The notes below the pieces were generated by a model, which saw only the letters and a program-made list of their open reading frames with translations, did no database searches and had not been told where the DNA came from. Positions 1-7,216 of a stretch of DNA of 10,682 nt are shown here, piece after piece. The stretch covers positions 1 to 10,682 of the forward strand of contig CAXMRH010000058.1 in the NCBI GenBank assembly GCA_964196045.1. Direction: 5' to 3'. The DNA comes from SHLQ01 sp964196045 (GTDB lineage: Bacteria; Actinomycetota; Acidimicrobiia; Acidimicrobiales; SHLQ01). Position 1 is the stretch's first letter. Each line of letters starts with the position of its first letter. A program made the translations under genes and the position numbers.

Positions 1-312
1 GGTGACCTCTGCCCATCGCACGTTCTGTGCAGCAAGAGTCGCTGCAAGATCGTCGGTGATACGGGCAATGTCTTCGGCTCCTCGCAACAACGAGAGGCCA
101 AACAGATATTGCCGCCCGAAATCGGGAAAGTCGACGAAGGAAAACGACTCGGGAAATCCGTTCGGCCAGACCCCCGAAGGGTCTCGGTCGTGCCACTCCG
201 TCAGCGCCCGCACTGTGTCGACCGACATCGACCCCTCGAGGTGCAGATGCAGCTCCACTTTCGGCAACCGCACTAGGAAGTCCGATTCGTTCAGCTTCGC
301 GGGTGTCTTCAT
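1..312 (-). CDS. Adenosine deaminase-family amidohydrolase, N-terminal part (3' end beyond window)
   Basis: The first 104 codons are visible and the gene runs off the left edge. Residues 16-28 read LPKVELHLHLEGS, the signature N-terminal strand of the adenosine/AMP deaminase superfamily; His22 and His24 are the first two zinc ligands. The last visible residues, VRWAEVT, fit the following conserved strand (usually VxYxEV). Members deaminate adenosine to inosine in the cytoplasm for purine salvage. Related enzymes act on adenine or on aminodeoxyfutalosine (menaquinone pathway), and the substrate cannot be settled from this part. The ATG at 312 overlaps the TGA of the upstream metallo-hydrolase as ATGA (309-312), which implies translational coupling and a shared transcript. 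The family is certain; the exact substrate is not. Confidence 0.9.
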   Translation of the reverse strand, partial: MKTPAKLNESDFLVRLPKVELHLHLEGSMSVDTVRALTEWHDRDPSGVWPNGFPESFSFVDFPDFGRQYLFGLSLLRGAEDIARITDDLAATLAAQNVRWAEVT

Positions 313-1223
313 GCCGTCTGGTACATACCCGGCTCGACCTCGACCGCTTCGCCTCGCTCAAGCATTCGAGCGACATGGAGGTCAGCCGTGCGACGTTCGA
401 CCGTTTCGACGAACGGGATGTCGACGTGGGGGCGATAGACGAACCGACGATCAGCCATCTGCTCGAGAGTGTGTGGCTCTCGCAGGAACTCAAGCATCTC
501 GTCATGACGTCGACCGATGACGTCGTGGAATTTGTCGAGCAGGTCAACGAAGTTCTCGCGACCCTCGATGACGCCCTTTTGATGAAACGTCACGTAGTAC
601 TCGGCATCGACGTCACGGACCACGCGGAGGCTTTCCTCGAACTGCTCGAGATCGGACCACACATCCCCGTAGTAAGGGCCGAACCCGGTGAGGTCGATGT
701 CGGACAAGAAGAAGATCCCACCGTCGATGTGGAACCCGCTGTGACCCCGCGTGTGACCGGGCAGGTGCATTGCCGTCACCGTCATTTCACCGAGATCGAA
801 CACGTGCCCATCGGTGAAACCCTGCGCATCGGGGCGCGGGCTGTAATGCATCTCCTCGACGATGCTGATCGCCTGTTCGGCTCGGGTCTGGTCGTCGAAA
901 CCGAAGACGTCGAGCAATCCCTCGAGGCTCTGTGCTCCCGGTAGGTCGTCATGGTGAATGTGCACCCGAGCGTCGGTGAAGAGCCCGTTGCCGGGAAGAT
1001 GATCTTCGTGTGAGTGGGAGTTGATGACGGCATCGACGGCGACTGGTGCACCGCCCTCCGCCACGACCGTGAGTGAAGGATCGATGATGATCGACTCGGC
1101 GGACCCTCGGACGACGACCGAATTGCCGCTCGGATACGACCCGAACATAGCGCCCTGCAACACGCTCACCGACTCGGTGAGCGCCCGTTCCTTGGTTCCC
1201 CAGTCGACGACCTTGGCTGCCAT
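309..1223 (-). CDS. Metallo-beta-lactamase-fold hydrolase
   Basis: A 304-residue protein with the full metal-binding signature of the metallo-beta-lactamase superfamily: HSHEDH at 70-75 (the HxHxDH motif), His157 in LPGHTRGH, Asp175 in FFLSDID and His214 in YVTFH. This predicts a dinuclear metal hydrolase in the cytoplasm, with no signal peptide. The layout, with an early HxHxDH and a helical tail after about residue 235, resembles glyoxalase II-like and other thioester or lactone hydrolases, but the substrate cannot be named. The ATG at 1223 has no Shine-Dalgarno sequence; a TAGCGT hexamer ends 6 bases upstream, so the message may be leaderless. It overlaps the deaminase gene by 4 bases and follows the EamA gene by 29 bases. 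Confidence 0.9.
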   Translation of the reverse strand: MAAKVVDWGTKERALTESVSVLQGAMFGSYPSGNSVVVRGSAESIIIDPSLTVVAEGGAPVAVDAVINSHSHEDHLPGNGLFTDARVHIHHDDLPGAQSLEGLLDVFGFDDQTRAEQAISIVEEMHYSPRPDAQGFTDGHVFDLGEMTVTAMHLPGHTRGHSGFHIDGGIFFLSDIDLTGFGPYYGDVWSDLEQFEESLRVVRDVDAEYYVTFHQKGVIEGRENFVDLLDKFHDVIGRRHDEMLEFLREPHTLEQMADRRFVYRPHVDIPFVETVERRTADLHVARMLERGEAVEVEPGMYQTA

Positions 1224-1229
1224 TGTTTC

Positions 1230-1235
1230 ACGCTA
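1230..1235 (-). promoter_or_regulatory. Putative -10 element for a leaderless metallo-hydrolase transcript
   Basis: TAGCGT on the minus strand ends exactly 6 bases (GAAACA) before the ATG at 1223, where no Shine-Dalgarno sequence is present. This matches the actinobacterial TANNNT-N6-start layout. A weak TTGAAG at 1251-1256 lies only 15 bases upstream, so the -35 is doubtful. It would be an internal promoter for the hydrolase and deaminase genes. Confidence 0.4.
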
Positions 1236-1252
1236 GACGTTGACACGCGGCT

Positions 1253-2161
1253 TCAACGACGTAGCGGTCGAGGACGCGCTCCGATCCCTGATTGACGCCC
1301 GACAATGCCCGCCAAGGCCGCGAGGACGAGGCACATGGCAACGATCTGAAGCGTGGTGAGCGGCTCATCGAGAAACACCCACGCGGTGGATGCCGACACC
1401 ACCGGGATGAGCAACGTGAATGTCGAACTGATCCACAACGGGATCTGCCGGATCGACCAGTTCATCAACGAGTGCCCCAAGATGCCAGCCCCGAACGCAA
1501 GCAACAATATGCCAATCCAGGAATCGAGAGACGGCCACGCCAGGCTCTGCCCAAAGAGAAGTGCCAGCGGCAGATTGATCACTGCAGCCCAAAGCGCTGC
1601 TCCAATCGTGTATTCGTTCGAGGTGATGCGGCTTTTTGCTCGCTTCGAGAAGACGAAGTATGCAGACCACGACAACAGCGCCCCCACAGCAAGAAGATCG
1701 CCGGTGAGGCTCCATTCGGCTGACCCGGTCGCCCCGAGTACAACGAGAAGCACGCCCAGGAGGGCAACCGCCCCCAGCGCGAGATCCCGACGATCGATTC
1801 GTTCGCCGAAGACCCGCCACGCAGCGATGCTCACCACGACTGGTTGAAGCGCACCGATTACCGTCGCATTTGCGATGGTCGTGAGCTTGATCGCGCTGAA
1901 AAACAGCGCAACATCGGCGCCGAGAGCAAGCCCACCCCACATCGACTCGCGAAGCACTCGCATAGTGATTGGCGTACCGCGCAGCGCCATCAGACCACCG
2001 ACTACGAGCCCGTAGACAGCGAACCGATACCCCCCGATCGCGAGCCCGCCCATCTCGATGTCTTTCACGATGACGCCAGAGAAGCCCCACACCGATACCG
2101 CAACAGCGGCGGCCAGGACACCAAGCGCATGCACGGACTCATCGGCCTGGGGTTCACGCAT
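1253..2161 (-). CDS. EamA/DMT-superfamily transporter (first copy)
   Basis: A 302-residue, very hydrophobic protein with two tandem EamA-type halves (about residues 13-140 and 150-283), giving the roughly ten membrane helices typical of drug/metabolite transporters. Recognisable family features are AVSVWGFSGVIVKD in the first helix, an acidic GER loop (VFGERIDR) closing the first half, and FLDEPLT at the same place in the second half. Family members export metabolites or amino acids across the inner membrane; the substrate is unknown. The open frame extends upstream to 2227, but I chose the ATG at 2161 because GGGGGTG (2168-2174) sits 6 bases before it and because the extra residues would lie inside the MFS gene. 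It overlaps the MFS stop codon by 8 bases, which suggests coupled translation. Confidence 0.88.
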   Translation of the reverse strand: MREPQADESVHALGVLAAAVAVSVWGFSGVIVKDIEMGGLAIGGYRFAVYGLVVGGLMALRGTPITMRVLRESMWGGLALGADVALFFSAIKLTTIANATVIGALQPVVVSIAAWRVFGERIDRRDLALGAVALLGVLLVVLGATGSAEWSLTGDLLAVGALLSWSAYFVFSKRAKSRITSNEYTIGAALWAAVINLPLALLFGQSLAWPSLDSWIGILLLAFGAGILGHSLMNWSIRQIPLWISSTFTLLIPVVSASTAWVFLDEPLTTLQIVAMCLVLAALAGIVGRQSGIGARPRPLRR

Positions 2162-3365
2162 TTTGGACACCCCCTGGAGGAACAGCCGGCATGGCGCGCA
2201 AACCGACGAGTGCCGCCAGGGCGGCAATGGCGCCAGCGGCGAACGCCGCTCGATCGCTTCCGGTGATGTGGATGATCACACCAAGAAGTGGAGCGCCGAC
2301 GGCTCCTGCGATATCGAAGAAAAAGCCGAAGCTCGCGATCGAATGGCTCCGCTCGTGCGGCTCCGTGCCCGCCATGACGAACAAGAAAAGCGCCGGGTAG
2401 TTGAATGCCACGCCGAGTGCGAGGACCGCTGTCCCTACGTAGACGCCCACCAGTGACGGCCACGCGGCAACGATCGTGAGGCCGATAGCAATGAATGCGA
2501 ACGCCAACGTGCTGCCTCGACGAGCGCCGAGTTTGTCGGGGAGGCTCGCGAACAGCAATCGGAAGACCACGACGACGGCGGCGTACAGAAGAAACACTGC
2601 ACCGGCAGAGGCCTCGCCATCGGTGAGGTCGTCCAGGTAAAGAGCGAGAAACGTGGTGTACCCCACGAACCCGATGAGAGAAAGGGTGAGGAAGATCCCA
2701 GGAAGAATGGAGGCTCTGTGCAAGAAACTCTTGGACCGCGTCAACCCCGACGCCCGAACGTCGATCGGGGGTTTCGCCGGGATGGCGAACGCCAAGGCTG
2801 CGCTGAGGAGCGACATCGCAAAGCTCGCCCGGACGACCCCTTCGAACCCGTAGCTGTCGAAGAGGTACTCGCCGAGGAAGGGCCCGATCCCAAGGCCGGC
2901 GAAAATGGAGAGGCTGAAGTAGCTCGATGCCTCACCTCGACGGTGGTCGGGAGCGAGGTCCTGGGTGGCCGTAGCCACTCCCACGAAGGCGCCAGCCTCC
3001 CCGATGCCGGTAACCACACGAAGAAGGACCAGAACCGGAATCGATAACCACACCGGGTAGAGCAGTGCCATGAACCCCGAGATCAATGCACCGAACACCA
3101 AGAGAACGCGGCGACCGTATCGATCCCCCAGGCGGCCGACGAGGGGACGAATGATCGCCGCCGACAAACCGAATGCGCCGACGACCACCCCAACTTCGAC
3201 ACTCGAGCCGTCGAGCTCGCCCTCGACGTATCGAGGCAACGTCGGCAGGAGCATCGTGAACGAAATGAAGTAGAACAGCGCGGCGGTGCTGATCGTGATG
3301 AACCGAGGGGTAACAAGCCGGTCTGCCAGCGCGTCGCTGTCGGCAGAATCGACGGGCTGTGACAC
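2154..3365 (-). CDS. Major facilitator superfamily transporter
   Basis: A 403-residue protein with about twelve predicted membrane helices. The loop between helices 2 and 3 carries the MFS motif A as GRLGDRYGRR (77-86), and a degenerate copy, SLPDKLGARRG (274-284), sits at the matching place in the second half. The conserved VVTGIGEAGAFVG in helix 4 fits the drug:H+ antiporter (DHA1-like) type. It probably exports a small molecule in exchange for protons at the inner membrane; the substrate is unknown. The start is a GTG, placed because helix 1 begins near residue 22. There is no Shine-Dalgarno sequence, but TAACGT ends 6 bases before the GTG. The gene begins 15 bases after the ZIP stop and overlaps the following EamA gene by 8 bases. 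Confidence 0.92.
   Translation of the reverse strand: MSQPVDSADSDALADRLVTPRFITISTAALFYFISFTMLLPTLPRYVEGELDGSSVEVGVVVGAFGLSAAIIRPLVGRLGDRYGRRVLLVFGALISGFMALLYPVWLSIPVLVLLRVVTGIGEAGAFVGVATATQDLAPDHRRGEASSYFSLSIFAGLGIGPFLGEYLFDSYGFEGVVRASFAMSLLSAALAFAIPAKPPIDVRASGLTRSKSFLHRASILPGIFLTLSLIGFVGYTTFLALYLDDLTDGEASAGAVFLLYAAVVVVFRLLFASLPDKLGARRGSTLAFAFIAIGLTIVAAWPSLVGVYVGTAVLALGVAFNYPALFLFVMAGTEPHERSHSIASFGFFFDIAGAVGAPLLGVIIHITGSDRAAFAAGAIAALAALVGLRAMPAVPPGGVQNA
2168..2174 (-). promoter_or_regulatory. Ribosome binding site that fixes the EamA start
   Basis: GGGGGTG on the minus strand lies 6 bases upstream of the ATG at 2161, inside the last codons of the MFS gene. It supports that ATG over the 22-residue longer reading frame. 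Confidence 0.6.
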
Positions 3366-3371
3366 GCCCCG

Positions 3372-3377
3372 ACGTTA
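3372..3377 (-). promoter_or_regulatory. Putative -10 element for a leaderless MFS transcript
   Basis: TAACGT on the minus strand, then CGGGGC, then the GTG at 3365: the TANNNT-N6-start layout. I see no convincing -35 hexamer upstream. The GGGG just before the start is too close to serve as a good ribosome binding site. Confidence 0.35.
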
Positions 3378-3380
3378 TCT

Positions 3381-4205
3381 TCAGTGGGAGTGATCGAGCA
3401 GTCCGGCGGCGTCAGCGACGAACAGCAAAATCGCGAACAGCACAACACCAGTAACAACATTGCGCACAGACCGCCGACCCGTTTCCGGGTTGTGGATCGC
3501 GGGCAGCGTGTCCACGGTGGCGACGTAGACAAACGTGCCTGCAGAGAACAACAGGGTCAGAGCGATCACACGTTCGTCGGCACCATCGAGCAGTAGGTAC
3601 GCGACAATCATCGTCAGCGGTGTGGCGAGAGAGAACGCCACGAGACCACGAGCCGACGCGAACGAGTTCTTCGTCTCGTGCAAGGCGAACAATCCGAGGC
3701 TGAACGCTGCAGGCACACGGTGCAACAACACCGCGAGCGCAACAAGAATCGAGAAGCCGGTGTCACCAGCCGCTGCCGCGGCGCCGATGGCCAACCCGTC
3801 GGCCAGGGCATGCACGGACAACCCCAAGGCCAATGTCGAGATCGATGTCGGGTGATGCACATGTCCGTGGCCGTGACCACGCGCGTGGTCATGATGCTCC
3901 TCGTGAACGGCGTGCCCCACGCCAAATCCCTCGAGCAGAAGCATCGCCACAAATCCCGCAAGGACTGTGAGCCCCAACACACTCGGCTCGAACGCGAACG
4001 CCTCACCGACATCTGCGCTCAGTGCCGCTGTGTGGAAACCCTCAGGAATGACCACGAGCAATGCCGAGCCGAGCAAGAGGCCGGACGCAGCGCCGGTGAT
4101 GTCTTGGAGCTGTCGATCCGTGAGACGGTGCGCGAACGCGCGCGGCGCCAGGCCAGCAGCGAGGGACAGCACCAGGATGGCCACTGCAAGAAGGACGACT
4201 GTCAC
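3381..4205 (-). CDS. ZIP-family divalent metal transporter, ZIP9-like
   Basis: A 274-residue inner-membrane protein of about eight helices. HALADG (132-137) corresponds to the helix-4 metal site (usually HNxxDG), and HRVPAA (162-167) to the helix-5 site (usually HExPxE). A long histidine-rich cytoplasmic loop (98-118, ten histidines) joins helices 3 and 4, and the protein ends in DHSH. LLHRVPAAFSLG, LLFSAGTFVYVATVDTLP and VIPEGFH closely match, from memory, segments of eukaryotic SLC39A9 (LHKAPAAFGL, LFSAGTFLYVATVHVLP, VPEGVH), so this belongs to the ZIP9 branch rather than the ZupT branch. It probably moves Zn2+ or a similar metal into the cytoplasm. The GTG start at 4205 lacks a Shine-Dalgarno sequence and appears to be leaderless. 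It is first in the left-hand gene cluster. Confidence 0.92.
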   Translation of the reverse strand: MTVVLLAVAILVLSLAAGLAPRAFAHRLTDRQLQDITGAASGLLLGSALLVVIPEGFHTAALSADVGEAFAFEPSVLGLTVLAGFVAMLLLEGFGVGHAVHEEHHDHARGHGHGHVHHPTSISTLALGLSVHALADGLAIGAAAAAGDTGFSILVALAVLLHRVPAAFSLGLFALHETKNSFASARGLVAFSLATPLTMIVAYLLLDGADERVIALTLLFSAGTFVYVATVDTLPAIHNPETGRRSVRNVVTGVVLFAILLFVADAAGLLDHSH

Positions 4206-4211
4206 CCGGAC

Positions 4212-4240
4212 ACAGTAGCCAGTTGCCCCGGATGGACCAA
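4212..4240 (-). promoter_or_regulatory. Putative promoter of the ZIP gene cluster
   Basis: In the 56-base divergent gap, the minus strand has TTGGTC (4235-4240), a 17-base spacer and TACTGT (4212-4217), followed by GTCCGG and then the GTG at 4205. Transcription would start at or next to the GTG, giving a leaderless message. Each hexamer matches the consensus only partly. Confidence 0.45.
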
Positions 4241-4261
4241 CCGAGATCAGCCAGGCACGAT

Positions 4262-4690
4262 ATGGCGGTGCAACAACCTCGATTTCATCTTGCGATTCCG
4301 ATACACGACATCGACTCGGCCCGGGCCTTCTACGGCGGCGTGCTCGGCTTTCCCGAAGGCCGTTCGTCTGAACATTGGGTGGACTACGACATGTTCGGCC
4401 ACCAGCTCGTGGTGCACGAAGTTTCCGGTGGCGGCGGTGTGGCAGGCACCAATCCCGTCGATGGCGACGCCGTGCCCGTGCCGCACTTTGGCGCGTTGCT
4501 CGACCTCTCCGACTGGAAAGCTCTGGCCGATCGGCTGGCAGCGACGAACATTGACTTCGTCGTCGAGCCTCATGTTCGATTCGAAGGCGAAGTCGGTGAG
4601 CAGCACACGATGTTTTTTCTGGATCCGTCCGGGAACGCGCTCGAGTTCAAGTCCTTCGCCGACGATTCTCAAGTCTTCGCCACTAGCTGA
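4262..4690 (+). CDS. VOC-superfamily (glyoxalase/dioxygenase-fold) protein
   Basis: A 142-residue protein with two vicinal-oxygen-chelate half-modules. RFHLAIPIHDIDSARAFYGG at 7-26 and FFLDPSGNALEFKSF at 118-132 are the typical first and last VOC strands. Likely metal ligands are His9, His75 (in PHFGALL) and Glu128. GRSSEHWVDYDMFGHQLVVH (33-52) resembles a widespread group of small bacterial proteins annotated as dioxygenase- or glyoxalase-like, whose substrate is not established. The open frame extends upstream to a TTG at 4223, but family alignment favours the ATG at 4262, with a weak AGG 8 bases before it. It is the only plus-strand gene in the window, divergent from the ZIP gene and ending 16 bases from the convergent EamA stop. 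I see no terminator hairpin in that gap. Confidence 0.88.
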   Translation: MAVQQPRFHLAIPIHDIDSARAFYGGVLGFPEGRSSEHWVDYDMFGHQLVVHEVSGGGGVAGTNPVDGDAVPVPHFGALLDLSDWKALADRLAATNIDFVVEPHVRFEGEVGEQHTMFFLDPSGNALEFKSFADDSQVFATS

Positions 4691-4706
4691 GTTGGCGCTT
4701 CTCGGA

Positions 4707-5636
4707 TCAACCTCGACTCGTGATCGGCCGTCGTCCCTTTCGGGGCACACGTGTGAGCGTCACCCAGACCACGGCCGTGAGGATGATCGCCCCTCCGAAG
4801 ACGGTCGAAGCCGATACCTGTTCGCCGACGAAGAGCCAGACCCAGAGTGGGGCGAGCACGATCTCGCTCATGATCAAGATGGCTGATTCAGGTGCAGGTA
4901 GGACCCGTTGGGCAACGTTGAACACGGCGAGCGGTAACGCGAGGAGGAGGCTCCCGGCGAACAGCCCAATCGCTGCTTCCTTCGGGGTGGCCTCGAAGCC
5001 GCCCTGCGCCGTCACCACACCGATGCCGACGGAAAGAAGCGTCAGGCCAGCGATGACTAGGGGGACCGACGGGTCGATACGCCGCGCCGAACGGATGAGC
5101 GTCGTGTAGTAGCCGAAACCAAGCGGTATCAACGCCGCGAGCAAGCCCCAGGGAGACAGATCGTCGCGAATTGAGCCCCCAACCATCACGGCCACACCGG
5201 CCATGCTCAACGCCGTGGCGAACAACACCGACGCGGTTGGACGTTCCCCCATCAACAGCCAACTGAAGTAGGCCGCCGCCAATGGCGCCAAGGTCTGAAG
5301 GATCAACACGAACGCCACAGATGCAAACGACAGCGACACGATGAACAGCGTGTTCATCATGCCCAACACGACGCCGGCGATGAGATGCCCGTTCTCGACG
5401 CCGTTCAGCAGCACCCAATATCGTCCTCGATATCGAACGGCCAGGACGGCGGTTGCCGCGCCGAGCATGCCCACACCACGAAAGAACAAGTACTCCCATG
5501 CGCCGATGTCTTCGACGGACCGGAAGGCCAAACCTCCGAAGCTGAAGAAGATCCCAGCCCCGAACACAATCAGGGCACCCTGAAGGTGGGTCAACGACGG
5601 AAGTTCTCGCTCCACGGGCGCCAGGACACGCGTCAT
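4707..5636 (-). CDS. EamA/DMT-superfamily transporter (second copy)
   Basis: A 309-residue hydrophobic protein with two EamA halves (about residues 20-145 and 160-295) and about ten helices. LLMGERPTAS near the end of the first half and LFVGEQVSASTVFGGAIIL near the C-terminus are the usual EamA repeat ends. It probably exports a metabolite at the inner membrane; the substrate is unknown. The open frame extends to 5750 inside the aldehyde dehydrogenase gene, but that 38-residue leader is basic and not membrane-like. I chose the ATG at 5636, which has no Shine-Dalgarno sequence but has TACGGT ending 6 bases upstream. It is clearly different in sequence from the EamA protein at 1253-2161, so it is not a recent duplicate. 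Confidence 0.87.
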   Translation of the reverse strand: MTRVLAPVERELPSLTHLQGALIVFGAGIFFSFGGLAFRSVEDIGAWEYLFFRGVGMLGAATAVLAVRYRGRYWVLLNGVENGHLIAGVVLGMMNTLFIVSLSFASVAFVLILQTLAPLAAAYFSWLLMGERPTASVLFATALSMAGVAVMVGGSIRDDLSPWGLLAALIPLGFGYYTTLIRSARRIDPSVPLVIAGLTLLSVGIGVVTAQGGFEATPKEAAIGLFAGSLLLALPLAVFNVAQRVLPAPESAILIMSEIVLAPLWVWLFVGEQVSASTVFGGAIILTAVVWVTLTRVPRKGRRPITSRG

Positions 5637-5642
5637 TACTGA

Positions 5643-5671
5643 ACCGTACGACCGAGTTGGACGATCGTCCA
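5643..5671 (-). promoter_or_regulatory. Putative promoter of the second EamA gene
   Basis: TGGACG (5666-5671), a 17-base spacer and TACGGT (5643-5648), then TCAGTA and the ATG at 5636. The -35 matches TTGACA at four of six positions. This is the best formed of the four leaderless-type promoters seen here. It lies in the 53-base gap after the aldehyde dehydrogenase gene. Confidence 0.5.
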
Positions 5672-5689
5672 GTTTGGATTTCTCATCGC

Positions 5690-7147
5690 TCAGTCGGCGG
5701 CGTTCCACCCGCTGACTGACTTGACCTCGAGGAACTCCTCGATGCCCCATTCGCCACCTTCGCGGCCGTTGCCCGACTGTCCGTACCCTCCAAAGGGAGC
5801 GCCGGCACCGCGGGGAAGTCCGTTCATCTCGACCATCCCCGAACGGAGCTGGCGCGCAATACGTCGAGCCTTGTCGTTGTCCTGAGTTTGGACGTAATTG
5901 GTGAGCCCGTACGCGGTGTCGTTGGCGATCTCGACCGCCTCTTCCTCGCTGTCGAACGGCATGATCGACAACACCGGGCCGAAGATCTCTTCGCGGTAGA
6001 TCGTCATGTCGGGGGTGACATCCGCGAACACGGTTGGCTTGACGAAGTAGCCGGTCTCATGGCCCTCGGGGCGTCCGGTTCCGCCGGCGACGAGCCGTGC
6101 GCCTTCGTCTTCACCCATCGCGATGAGACCCTGGATCTTGTTCCACTGCAGCTCGCTGACGACGGGTCCGATGTGGCGACCTTCGTTGGAGGCGATATCG
6201 ACGGCCGTCTTTTCTGCAACCTCTTGTGCGGTGCGCACGGCCTCGTCGTACAGAGAACGCTCGACGAGCATGCGCGTCGGAGCGTTGCAGGACTGACCAC
6301 TGTTATTGAAGCAGCCTCGTACGCCTCGAACGACCGCCTTCTCGTCGGCGTCTTCGAAAATGATGTTGGCGCCCTTGCCGCCCAGTTCCAGTGCGACGCG
6401 CTTGACCGAATCTGCTGCGTTCTTCGTGATGGCAACCCCAGCTCGCGTCGACCCGGTGAACGACACCATGTCGACGTCGGGGTGACCCGAGAGCTGTGTT
6501 CCCACACCAGGGCCGTCACCGTTGACCAGGTTGAACACGCCGGCAGGAAAGCCAGCTTCGTCGATCATCTCGGCGAAAAGGGCAGAACTCATTGGAGCGA
6601 TCTCGCTCGGCTTGAGAACCATCGTGCAGCCAACACCCAGGGCTGGCACGACCTTCAGCGTCACCTGGTTCATGGGCCAGTTCCAGGGTGTGATCAGGGC
6701 AGCAACCCCGACGGGCTCGTGGAGAATTGTGTTGTCGGGTGCATGTGGTCCGAGGGGCCGTTCGAACTCGAACGCTTTCAGCGCTCGGATAATGCTCTTG
6801 ATGTGACCGGCGCCGGCGCCGACCTGCGACGTCTGGGCGAGGGCCATCGGTGCACCCATCTCCGTCGAGATGGCTTGCGCCATCTCATCACTGCGCCTGA
6901 CGTAGATCTCGAGCAGCTTCTCGAGGAGTTCGATTCGCTCCTCTTTGCTCGTCATGCTCCATCCAGGAAACGCAGCCTTCGCGGCGGCTACGGCGGCGTT
7001 CGTGTCGGCCTCTCCGCCGAGCGAAATGACCGCGCAGGCCTGCTCGGTGGAGGGGTCGATGACATCGAGATCGTTGGCATAGACGGGCGCGATCCACTGC
7101 CCGTTGATGTAGAAGTTGCGACGGTCGAGCAGCTGATCGTTGGTCAT
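5690..7147 (-). CDS. NAD(P)-dependent aldehyde dehydrogenase
   Basis: A 485-residue cytoplasmic enzyme of the aldehyde dehydrogenase superfamily, oxidising an aldehyde to the acid. All catalytic elements are present: Asn156 in TPWNWP (oxyanion hole), Glu254 in LELGGKGA (general base), nucleophile Cys287 in NNSGQSCNAPTR, and the cofactor segments KPSE and SFTGSTRAG. EEIFGPVLS and PFGGYGQSGNGREGG are the usual C-terminal motifs. The length is normal for the family. The aldehyde substrate cannot be assigned. The ATG at 7147 fits the family N-terminus (FYINGQW); the frame is open to a GTG at 7186, but neither start has a good ribosome binding site. A TATCGT lies 14 bases before the ATG and could be a -10. 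The gene lies 69 bases after the glutathione peroxidase gene. Confidence 0.95.
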   Translation of the reverse strand: MTNDQLLDRRNFYINGQWIAPVYANDLDVIDPSTEQACAVISLGGEADTNAAVAAAKAAFPGWSMTSKEERIELLEKLLEIYVRRSDEMAQAISTEMGAPMALAQTSQVGAGAGHIKSIIRALKAFEFERPLGPHAPDNTILHEPVGVAALITPWNWPMNQVTLKVVPALGVGCTMVLKPSEIAPMSSALFAEMIDEAGFPAGVFNLVNGDGPGVGTQLSGHPDVDMVSFTGSTRAGVAITKNAADSVKRVALELGGKGANIIFEDADEKAVVRGVRGCFNNSGQSCNAPTRMLVERSLYDEAVRTAQEVAEKTAVDIASNEGRHIGPVVSELQWNKIQGLIAMGEDEGARLVAGGTGRPEGHETGYFVKPTVFADVTPDMTIYREEIFGPVLSIMPFDSEEEAVEIANDTAYGLTNYVQTQDNDKARRIARQLRSGMVEMNGLPRGAGAPFGGYGQSGNGREGGEWGIEEFLEVKSVSGWNAAD

Positions 7148-7216
7148 GTTGTGAGCTTGCCACGATAGAGCGAAATCCACTCCCACTCAGAGGCTGGTGT
7201 GACTACGTGCACTCGA

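Noticed and set aside
5637..5750. N-terminal extension of the second EamA protein into the aldehyde dehydrogenase gene
   Set aside because: The extra residues are basic and not like the family N-terminus, and a promoter-like sequence lies immediately before the ATG at 5636.
5888..7168. A 426-codon open frame on the plus strand opposite the aldehyde dehydrogenase
   Set aside because: It is antisense to a clear enzyme gene. Long shadow frames are common in G+C-rich DNA, and its translation shows no recognisable domain.
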